Assembly (NCBI GenBank): GCA_943356395.1
Contig: CALRFC010000027.1
Coordinates: forward strand, 1 to 9,542
DNA from: Candidatus Nomurabacteria bacterium
GTDB taxonomy: Bacteria; Patescibacteriota; Minisyncoccia; Phycocordibacterales; UBA9973
DNA length: 9,542 bases
Direction: 5' to 3'
The notes under the pieces are model-generated. The model was not told the origin of the DNA. It ran no database searches and saw nothing but the letters and a program-made list of their open reading frames with translations. The translations under genes were made by a program, and so were the position numbers. Shown piece by piece: positions 5,206 through 9,542 of this stretch (position 1 is its first letter; each line of letters starts with the position of its first letter).

Positions 5206-6069
5206 TCACCTCTGTCGTCTCTTGGCGCGGCGGATTATTCTCTTCACGATAAAAATGACGAGCGCGATGATGATACCGTAAAACACGATGGGTGTTCCGA
5301 TGATGAAAAGGGCGATATCGAGGAAAAATTTCTCAACCGACATGAGCGGACGGTCGAAAGCGTTCGTTTTTACTTTTGTTCCGGAAGGATTCTCATCGAC
5401 GATGATGTGATTCTCTTCGAGTGTGGCTTTATTGAGCGCGTCTTTCACGCCGTCGCGCTTGTCTTTGACTCTGTCGGCGAATCCGCCGCGCTTCGCATCG
5501 ATGCTGTCGAAAATCGCAATGGCTTTATCCATGATTCCCGCGCCGACCGCGCTGCCGATCACGCCTTTCGTCTCATCGACTTGTCCGAGCACTTCTTTGG
5601 CATTTTCCGGAAGCGCTTCTTTGACGAGGATGGTTTTCGGAACGACCGGCCGTATCGATGCGGTTTTGGAAACGGTCACGCTGATCGTTTCCGGAGACTT
5701 GTGCGGCAATGTGCGCGTGGCATTTTCTATCTCCGCATACAGATTGTGAGCGCCGGCGGTGACCGCCCAGATTATGGAAACATCAGAAACTCCGTTTGTC
5801 GCAACATGAAACTTTTTTTCGCCGAGGAGAAGCGAGCCGTCGTAGAATCCCATCGTGCCGTCGAGATCGCCGTCGTTCGCATTGTAGACGATGGTGTGGA
5901 GGGCGCCCGCTTCGCCTTCGACCAAAACCGCAGGGACGCTCCAGAGCGTCGCGGGCGGAAGTCCGGCGTTCTCGAGCTCAAGCGTCGCCGCGCGCGCGGA
6001 AAACGGCAGGGACGCGGACAAGAAAAGCGTCAGGAAAAACAGTGGGCGATTGAATGTCTTGTGCATCAT
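5206..6069 (-). CDS. Secreted CARDB/Ig-like domain protein with C-terminal membrane anchor
   Basis: The 287-aa product starts with a signal peptide (hydrophobic residues ~9-23, probable cleavage after SARA, residue 27). Residues ~42-118 form a beta-rich domain with the pattern of CARDB modules: VLVEGEAGALHTIVYNANDG, then GFYDGSLLLGEKKF, then WAVTAGAHNLYAEIENA. A linker with charged helices (~150-245) leads to a membrane helix (~249-275) and a strongly basic cytoplasmic tail (KRIIRRAKRRQR). It is probably displayed outside and anchored at its C-terminus, with the basic tail inside. CARDB domains generally mediate adhesion or assembly; the ligand is unknown. The first ATG (6069) lies 6 nt after a perfect TATAAT. 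A second ATG follows immediately and cannot be excluded. The malic enzyme follows after 13 nt, a pairing with no obvious metabolic link. Confidence 0.85.
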   Translation of the reverse strand: MMHKTFNRPLFFLTLFLSASLPFSARAATLELENAGLPPATLWSVPAVLVEGEAGALHTIVYNANDGDLDGTMGFYDGSLLLGEKKFHVATNGVSDVSIIWAVTAGAHNLYAEIENATRTLPHKSPETISVTVSKTASIRPVVPKTILVKEALPENAKEVLGQVDETKGVIGSAVGAGIMDKAIAIFDSIDAKRGGFADRVKDKRDGVKDALNKATLEENHIIVDENPSGTKVKTNAFDRPLMSVEKFFLDIALFIIGTPIVFYGIIIALVIFIVKRIIRRAKRRQR

Positions 6070-6075
6070 ATTCGG

Positions 6076-6084
6076 ATTATATCA
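6076..6084 (-). promoter_or_regulatory. Promoter of the CARDB-malic enzyme operon, leaderless geometry
   Basis: Minus-strand TGA-TATAAT is a full extended -10 (TGn at 6084-6082, box at 6081-6076) followed by CCGAAT and the ATG at 6069. The TG element is also the TGA stop codon of the 34-aa microprotein, so stop and promoter are interlocked. Confidence 0.75.
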
Positions 6085-6186
6085 CGAAAGAAAAAGGATG
6101 AGTCCGGAGATGACCGCGAAAAGAAAAACCACCGCGAGAAAGAAGTGATGACGCACCGCGCGGTGATGATGATGCTTGAAAGTCAT
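6082..6186 (-). CDS. Histidine-rich single-pass membrane microprotein (34 aa)
   Basis: This short frame begins MTFKHHHHRAVRHH and continues with about 20 hydrophobic residues (FFLAVVFLFAVISGLILFLS) before TGA. That is a clean single transmembrane helix behind a basic N-terminus with six histidines, so the N-terminus should stay in the cytoplasm. It lies between trpS and the CARDB gene, with a TATAAT box overlapping the trpS stop and an in-frame stop upstream. The ATG at 6186 is the only good start; no Shine-Dalgarno is visible, and a leader of ~10 nt is predicted. The histidines could bind metal or react to pH. I do not recognise a family. The membrane-like composition in an otherwise empty 135-bp gap makes a real gene more likely than chance, but this is unproven. 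Confidence 0.55.
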   Translation of the reverse strand: MTFKHHHHRAVRHHFFLAVVFLFAVISGLILFLS

Positions 6187-6203
6187 CCGATGATGTAGTT
6201 AAA

Positions 6204-6209
6204 ATTATA
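6204..6209 (-). promoter_or_regulatory. Possible -10 of the microprotein, overlapping the trpS stop
   Basis: Minus-strand TATAAT (6209-6204) contains the TAA stop of trpS. With the spacing seen at the other promoters, transcription would start near 6197, about 10 nt ahead of the microprotein ATG. No -35 is evident. Confidence 0.4.
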
Positions 6210-7182
6210 TCCTTGAAAAGCCGCATTTTTCGCGCGCAATATTCATCTTTTCCTGCGCGATTTTCCGCGCGCGCGCGACGCCTTTTTCCAAGATCGCGAG
6301 AATGGATGCCTCGTCCGAGTCGAGCGCGCGCTTCCGCTCGCGGATCGGTGCGAGATAGTTGTTGATATTTTGGGCGAGGATTTCTTTCGATTCCTTGTAG
6401 GAAATTGTTCCGTCGCGATAGCGCTTTTCCAGATCCGGAAGCGAACTCTCGGAAAAGAGCTTGTGGAGCGCGAAGACATTGCAGGTGTCGGGATCCTTCG
6501 GCTCGTCGGCGCCGCGCGAATCCGTCACGATCGACATCGCTTTTTTCTTCGTCTCTTCTTCGCTGTCGAAAAGCCCGATGACATTATCGTAGCTCTTGCT
6601 CATCTTCCTGCCGTCGGTTCCGGGGACGGTCGCGACAGAGTCGTTGATGATTTCCTTCGGCTCGACGAATGTCTCGCCGAAAATTCGGTTGAAGTCGCGG
6701 GCGACTTCGCGCGCAATCTCGACATGCTGGCGCTGATCGCTCCCGACTGGCACGAAAGAAGAATCATAGAGCAAGATGTCCGCAGACATGAGAATCGGGT
6801 AGTCGAAGAGCCCGACATTCGCCGGCTTGCCTTTCGCGAGCGCGTCCTTGTACGCGTGCGCGAGCTCCAAGGTCGCCATCGGCGTAATCGTGTTGAAAAT
6901 CCATGTGAGCTCGGCGTGCTCGGGAACATCCGACTGGCGAAAGAGCGTAACTTTTTCCGGATCAAGCCCGATCGCGAGATACGCTTTTGCGATTTCCAAG
7001 CTCAAGCGGCTCATCTCTTCCCTGTTTTGCACCTGATTGAGCGCGTGAAAATCCGCGACGAAGACGAATGTCTCGTGCGAATCTTGGAATTCCAGAAGCG
7101 GCTTCATCATGCCGAAATAATTCCCGACATGGATGTCGCCGGTCGGCTTGATGCCGGTGATGAGTCGTTTTTTGTCTGACAT
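6205..7182 (-). CDS. trpS: Tryptophanyl-tRNA synthetase
   Basis: TrpRS charges tRNA(Trp) with tryptophan using ATP. It is a class I aminoacyl-tRNA synthetase. The 325-aa product has the normal bacterial length. Its Rossmann-fold signatures are in place: GIKPTGDIHVGNYFG (residues 10-24, HIGH-type motif HVGN) and GRKMSKSYDN (191-200, the KMSKS loop). Between them lies VGSDQRQHVEIAR (146-158), conserved in TrpRS, and the C-terminal helical part binds the anticodon. Two adjacent ATGs occur (7185 and 7182). I chose 7182 because it gives MSDKKRLITG and lies exactly 6 nt after the -10 box, matching the other leaderless genes. The upstream frame remains open to 7221 but crosses the promoter. Confidence 0.96.
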   Translation of the reverse strand: MSDKKRLITGIKPTGDIHVGNYFGMMKPLLEFQDSHETFVFVADFHALNQVQNREEMSRLSLEIAKAYLAIGLDPEKVTLFRQSDVPEHAELTWIFNTITPMATLELAHAYKDALAKGKPANVGLFDYPILMSADILLYDSSFVPVGSDQRQHVEIAREVARDFNRIFGETFVEPKEIINDSVATVPGTDGRKMSKSYDNVIGLFDSEEETKKKAMSIVTDSRGADEPKDPDTCNVFALHKLFSESSLPDLEKRYRDGTISYKESKEILAQNINNYLAPIRERKRALDSDEASILAILEKGVARARKIAQEKMNIAREKCGFSRI

Positions 7183-7188
7183 CATATC

Positions 7189-7217
7189 ACTATACCCAAA
7201 TTCCGAGCTTAAAACAA
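7189..7217 (-). promoter_or_regulatory. trpS promoter, leaderless geometry
   Basis: Minus-strand TTGTTT (7217-7212), a 17-bp spacer and TATAGT (7194-7189) end 6 nt before the ATG at 7182. The -35 lies directly against the hairpin at 7219-7238. Confidence 0.62.
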
Positions 7218-7238
7218 ACACTTGTCGACTACCAAGTG
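7211..7238 (-). terminator. Weak hairpin with T-run between the peptidase and trpS
   Basis: On the minus strand CACTTG (7238-7233), an 8-nt loop and CAAGTG (7224-7219) are followed by TTTGTTTT. The 6-bp stem is modest. It could end the peptidase transcript 20 nt after its stop, or act as an inverted-repeat operator next to the trpS -35. Confidence 0.4.
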
Positions 7239-7258
7239 AAGAACGGCCTCTTTTGGAA

Positions 7259-7909
7259 TCAGAGCGAAATATATTCTCCCTCGCCCGCGACTTCGATTTT
7301 GCCGTCGGTTATCTTGAGCGCCATGTTGTCATCGAGCGCATAAACAGGAGAAGTGAATTTGTCTTTGATGGGTTCCAGAATTTCTTTCCTGACTTCCGGA
7401 AAATATTCCGAATTCAGGTGCGGGAAGAAAATGAGATTGTTGAACGAGAGCGGCGGATACAAGTCGCTGAATTCGTCGTTCGGGTAGACGATCTTGAGCG
7501 TGTCTTTCGAAAGAAAATTGCCCGTGACCATGCTGCCCGCGGAAATCCCGATATAGAGCCGGCTTTCAAGAAGCGCAGGCAACATTTCCGCGAGGCCGGA
7601 TTCTTTGATCGTCTTCGCGAGATATTGCTCGTTGCCGCCGCCGAAACACAGGACATTTGCGGCTTCAAGGCGCGGAAGCCAGACATCTTTCGGCACGGCG
7701 GCGATATCGACGATGTCGATCGACGCATATCCTTCTTGTTTGAAATGAATGAGATCGTCGATCAGCCATCCCTTGTCTCCGGCTTCGACATTTGCCGCCG
7801 TCGGAACGAATGCGAGCCGGATTTCCTCGGGCTTCAGCCCCGACAAATCCAAAACCGCCCGACCAACGGCCTTGTTCGTGATGCCGGAAGAAGTGAGCAG
7901 GAATTTCAT
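7259..7909 (-). CDS. Peptidase E-like serine peptidase (family S51)
   Basis: Family S51 members are cytoplasmic serine hydrolases with a class I glutaminase-like fold. The best-known is dipeptidase E, which cleaves Asp-Xaa dipeptides; cyanophycinases also belong here. The 216-aa product (PepE of enteric bacteria is ~229) shows LAFVPTAAN (33-40), the oxyanion-type loop FGGGNEQYL (89-97), the nucleophile elbow GISAGS (121-126) with S123 as the likely catalytic serine, FFPHLN (161-166) with H164 as the likely histidine, and the terminal strand YALDDNMAL. I cannot establish that the substrate is Asp-Xaa dipeptides. The ATG at 7909 gives MKFLLTSSGI, a typical S51 start, and lies 6 nt after TATAAT. 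The longer upstream frame would run through the promoter. Confidence 0.88.
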   Translation of the reverse strand: MKFLLTSSGITNKAVGRAVLDLSGLKPEEIRLAFVPTAANVEAGDKGWLIDDLIHFKQEGYASIDIVDIAAVPKDVWLPRLEAANVLCFGGGNEQYLAKTIKESGLAEMLPALLESRLYIGISAGSMVTGNFLSKDTLKIVYPNDEFSDLYPPLSFNNLIFFPHLNSEYFPEVRKEILEPIKDKFTSPVYALDDNMALKITDGKIEVAGEGEYISL

Positions 7910-7915
7910 GTCGTG

Positions 7916-7924
7916 ATTATAGCA
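7916..7924 (-). promoter_or_regulatory. Peptidase promoter, extended -10, leaderless geometry
   Basis: Minus-strand TGC-TATAAT (TGn at 7924-7922, box at 7921-7916) is followed by CACGAC and the ATG at 7909. It is divergent from the plus-strand promoter at 7948. Confidence 0.75.
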
Positions 7925-7947
7925 CGGCGAAATCCGGATGGTATGGA

Positions 7948-7975
7948 TTGACAAAAATCTTTTTGCGAGTAGCAT
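7948..7975 (+). promoter_or_regulatory. Promoter of the 147-aa gene
   Basis: A perfect -35 TTGACA (7948-7953) is followed after 16 bp by TAGCAT (7970-7975), a weak -10. Transcription would begin near 7982, which favours the ATG at 7995 over those at 7938 and 7974. Confidence 0.5.
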
Positions 7976-7994
7976 GAGAGAAAATCTAAACAAC

Positions 7995-8438
7995 ATGAAT
8001 ACAGAAACAAGGCCATTCAGCTTGGCTGGAACAGCAATCCGCTACGACGACTCCTACAAGGATCACGGCAACATCACATCCAAAGTGCGATTCGTCATTA
8101 TGGAAAAATTTTTGAAGAAAGCCGTCGAAAAGATCGATTGGTTCTTCAGAAAAAAAGATTTCATCCCGCATGAAATAAAAATTTCTTTTTTCGCGGCAAA
8201 CGACGGGTCCGGAGGCGAGACAGGCCTCAATTTCAAAAGACTGGATTCAGAAAATGCCAGTCCTATTCTTGGAAACATCGATGGCGCGCGAGTGCAATTT
8301 CATTTCGTACAGACGTATACGCCTGTGACAAACAACGCCGCTCAAAGAGAACGGTCGCGCAAATTCAAAGAATATTTCCCCGAACTCTCCGAGGCAATCG
8401 AAACGGCATTCCACGAAGTGAGCGAAGATTCGCTCTGA
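7995..8438 (+). CDS. Conserved-looking protein of unknown function (147 aa)
   Basis: I do not recognise this protein. It is soluble, without a signal peptide or membrane segment. A basic amphipathic stretch (VIMEKFLKKAVEKIDWFFRKK, ~34-54, quoted in two overlapping parts: VIMEKFLKKAVEKI and IDWFFRKK) precedes beta-rich parts (HEIKISFFAAND, ~59-70; RVQFHFVQTYTPV, ~99-111). An acidic C-terminal helix (ELSEAIETAFHEVSEDS) follows. The frame stays open to ATGs at 7974 and 7938, but the promoter at 7948-7975 makes 7995 the most likely start. It is a single-gene unit divergent from the peptidase and ends before a strong terminator. The absence of a good reading frame on the opposite strand supports a real gene. 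Confidence 0.78.
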   Translation: MNTETRPFSLAGTAIRYDDSYKDHGNITSKVRFVIMEKFLKKAVEKIDWFFRKKDFIPHEIKISFFAANDGSGGETGLNFKRLDSENASPILGNIDGARVQFHFVQTYTPVTNNAAQRERSRKFKEYFPELSEAIETAFHEVSEDSL

Positions 8439-8459
8439 AAATTCGAGCAAAGAACCCCT

Positions 8460-8490
8460 ATCCCCGCAGGAAAACCTGCGGGGATTTTTT
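8460..8490 (+). terminator. Strong intrinsic terminator of the 147-aa gene
   Basis: ATCCCCGCAGG, loop AAAA and CCTGCGGGGAT make an 11-bp GC-rich stem followed by TTTTT. It lies about 20 nt after the stop. The minus strand has no T-run after the stem, so it acts in one direction. Confidence 0.93.
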
Positions 8491-8506
8491 CTGATTTAAG
8501 CGTCAA

Positions 8507-8552
8507 ATATTTTTAGCTTTAACATGCTATAGCAGGTTAAAGCTAAAAATAT
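8507..8552. repeat. 46-bp loopless palindrome (one mismatch)
   Basis: The arms ATATTTTTAGCTTTAAC and GTTAAAGCTAAAAATAT flank a core with central GCTATAGC (8526-8533). Only pair 8524/8535 of 23 fails to match. On the minus strand it starts 12 nt after the stop of the ATL gene, with a T-rich gap, as at the malic enzyme. It lies in a convergent gap, next to but separate from the plus-strand terminator. Confidence 0.9.
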
Positions 8553-8564
8553 AAAAAAGATTAT

Positions 8565-8858
8565 TTAAATTCCAAAAGGATGTCGTTGAAATTTTTGATG
8601 CGATCGTTCTTGTTTGTAGAGCTTCAATCGCTCGGCGCGGCGAGCAGGAGTTACCCAGATATGCCCGTCGGCGTAGACGATACGGTGGAACGGAATACTT
8701 TTCACGCCTGAATCGTATGCCTTGCCTAAAATACTGGTGATACTCTGTGACGCCATCGGTCCGGCGCCGGCCGCTCGCGCGATCCTGCCATAGGTGGTGA
8801 CTCTTCCCTTGGGAATTGAAAGTGCGATTTTTACGACTCTTTCGCTGAATGTTTGCAT
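8565..8858 (-). CDS. Alkyltransferase-like (ATL) protein, MGMT DNA-binding domain without the acceptor cysteine
   Basis: The 97-aa product matches the DNA-binding C-terminal domain of O6-alkylguanine-DNA alkyltransferase: SIPKGRVTTYGRIARAAG (14-31), then PMASQSITSILG and PFHRIVYADG (56-65). Real MGMT has PCHR with the alkyl-accepting cysteine; here it is P56-F57-H58-R59, so it cannot accept alkyl groups. ATL proteins keep the fold, usually with Trp or Ala at that site, bind O6-alkylguanine and flag it for nucleotide excision repair. The phosphate-rotating tyrosine is kept (Y23), but the position of the arginine finger reads Q38, so even base flipping may differ. No upstream promoter is obvious. 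It lies 47 nt after the HExxH gene on the same strand, and a 46-bp palindrome follows its stop. Confidence 0.85.
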   Translation of the reverse strand: MQTFSERVVKIALSIPKGRVTTYGRIARAAGAGPMASQSITSILGKAYDSGVKSIPFHRIVYADGHIWVTPARRAERLKLYKQERSHQKFQRHPFGI

Positions 8859-8905
8859 GATTAATTTGATTTTTAAGTTGAAATATCTAGCCAGCCGAAA
8901 TAAAA

Positions 8906-9451
8906 TCAGTTTTTAGTATTATTTTTTTGTTCTATGTCTTCTTTGTCTTTATCTGAAAGATAACCGCCATATTCCTCTGGTGCTTTTGTATATTCTATTG
9001 ATACATTTTTATCCTTATCTTTATCCCAAGCATCCGGATGTGTTATATGGGTTCCCACAGAATAACCGAATTTGTCTCCAATTTTCCACACCGAGAGAAT
9101 GTATGACTCATGTTTCGCTCCTAGAGAATCGGCTTTATTCCCGTGAGCGTTTTCATGAGCTAAAACACTGATTTGAGTTTCTTTATCCATTTTTGATTTT
9201 TCAAGAAGCATTTTCAATTCATAAAGCGTTTTAACAGTGACTGAACTCTTTGCCATTTTTTTCTTTAAATCCCATATCTCCGACAAAAAATTTGTTCTGT
9301 CTTTTTGAGATGTAAGAAATTCTAATCTTTTTCTAGTAGCCATGAATTCTTCAGAATCAAGAGCGTTTTCTTCCGCTCTTTTCATTAGTTCATCTAGCTC
9401 TATCGATTTTTCTTCGATATTTATTTTTTCCATTTTATTATTGGATTCCAT
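8906..9451 (-). CDS. Uncharacterised protein with HExxH motif (possible metallopeptidase or metal-binding protein)
   Basis: The 181-aa product is soluble and highly charged. Residues ~8-90 are helical and Glu/Lys-rich, probably coiled coil. VLAHENAHGNKADSLG (97-111) follows, with H99-E100-x-x-H103, the zinc motif of gluzincin/metzincin peptidases; H114 or a nearby acidic residue could be a third ligand. The tail has THITHPDAWDKDKDK and APEEYGGYLSDKDKEDIE. From memory, short Patescibacteria proteins with a similar HExAH-KAxSLG block exist as hypothetical proteins; I cannot verify this here. Proteolysis is unproven. The ATG at 9451 lies 3 nt after an upstream stop, which supports it and suggests an operon; M7 (9433) is an alternative start. 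Base composition is markedly AT-rich compared with the rest of the window, possibly reflecting a different origin. Confidence 0.75.
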   Translation of the reverse strand: MESNNKMEKINIEEKSIELDELMKRAEENALDSEEFMATRKRLEFLTSQKDRTNFLSEIWDLKKKMAKSSVTVKTLYELKMLLEKSKMDKETQISVLAHENAHGNKADSLGAKHESYILSVWKIGDKFGYSVGTHITHPDAWDKDKDKNVSIEYTKAPEEYGGYLSDKDKEDIEQKNNTKN

Positions 9452-9454
9452 AAA

Positions 9455-9542
9455 TTACAATTTTCTGGCTGTGTCTCCTGAACAAAATCCGAACTTTTTT
9501 CCAAAACAATCCTGACCAAGACTAATCGCGCATCCGTTGCGC
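9455..9542 (-). CDS. C-terminal end of an unidentified cysteine-containing protein (runs off the window)
   Basis: One minus-strand frame is open from the window edge to TAA at 9457-9455 and reads RNGCAISLGQDCFGKKF, then GFCSGDTARKL. It has three cysteines in 28 residues. The adjacent frame that starts at the edge hits a TAG after six codons. The stop lies 3 nt before the ATG of the HExxH gene, a typical operon spacing. Cys spacing and Gly content would suit an exported disulphide-bonded protein such as a pilin-like tail, but this is a guess from very little sequence. Confidence 0.5.
   Translation of the reverse strand, partial: RNGCAISLGQDCFGKKFGFCSGDTARKL

Noticed and set aside
3954..5252. 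A 432-codon open frame on the plus strand
   Set aside because: It lies antisense across the whole malic enzyme gene, which has all catalytic motifs. The product is Arg/Asp-rich with no recognisable fold, a codon-bias shadow. It also translates through a perfect palindrome.
5407..6198. A 263-codon plus-strand frame
   Set aside because: Antisense to the CARDB protein and the microprotein; its composition is dominated by Arg and Phe from reverse codons.
6370..7179. A 269-codon plus-strand frame
   Set aside because: Antisense shadow of trpS, whose HVGN and KMSKS motifs are clear; no promoter or ribosome site fits it.

Overview
The window is a compact bacterial chromosome segment. Most genes are on the minus strand, the gaps are short, and GC is moderate to high except in the last ~700 bases, which are clearly more AT-rich. 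The gene content and style suggest a Candidate Phyla Radiation (Patescibacteria) genome, most likely Parcubacteria-like: a small single-domain malic enzyme, a CARDB-type surface protein with a C-terminal anchor, a very short MreD-like protein, and a short protein carrying a His-Glu-Asn-Ala-His motif. This placement is inference; no rRNA or other phylogenetic marker was analysed. Several genes end in TGA (mraZ, the malic enzyme, the CARDB protein, the peptidase), so the TGA-to-glycine code of Gracilibacteria/Absconditabacteria does not apply.

Layout. (1) 1-867, minus: the start of the division cluster, mraZ followed by rsmH (cut by the window edge). Upstream is a promoter overlapped by four MraZ-type boxes, with one perfect DnaA box behind it. 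(2) 893-1240, plus: an isolated 88-aa gene of unknown function with its own promoter and a bidirectional terminator. (3) 1263-3885, minus: a short mreD-like gene overlapping mrdA (class B penicillin-binding protein), then greA. (4) 3923-6209, minus: a CARDB membrane protein followed by a malic enzyme, with a 34-aa histidine-rich membrane microprotein in front. (5) 6205-7924, minus: a peptidase E (family S51) gene and trpS, each with its own promoter. (6) 7948-8490, plus: a 147-aa unknown gene, divergent from the peptidase, with a strong terminator. (7) 8507-9542, minus, AT-rich: an alkyltransferase-like (ATL) protein lacking the acceptor cysteine, a HExxH protein, and the tail of a cysteine-containing protein.

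Three layers of non-coding structure stand out. First, five genes (greA, mreD-like, the CARDB protein, trpS, the peptidase) have a TATAAT-like box ending exactly 6 nt before the ATG and no ribosome binding site, so leaderless mRNA seems to be the default for first genes. Second, the stop codons of mrdA and greA each begin a 7-nt-periodic array in which most units start with another stop codon; because 7 is not a multiple of 3, the stops fall in all three frames. Third, four long loopless palindromes (32-46 bp, perfect or with one mismatch) of unrelated sequence lie in the gaps, two of them 11-12 nt after a stop codon. The last two layers are the best candidates for something undescribed.

Functionally the window is core cell-envelope, transcription and translation machinery (division, elongation, GreA, TrpS) with one central-carbon enzyme, interspersed with small lineage-specific proteins that are probably attached to the surface or the membrane.
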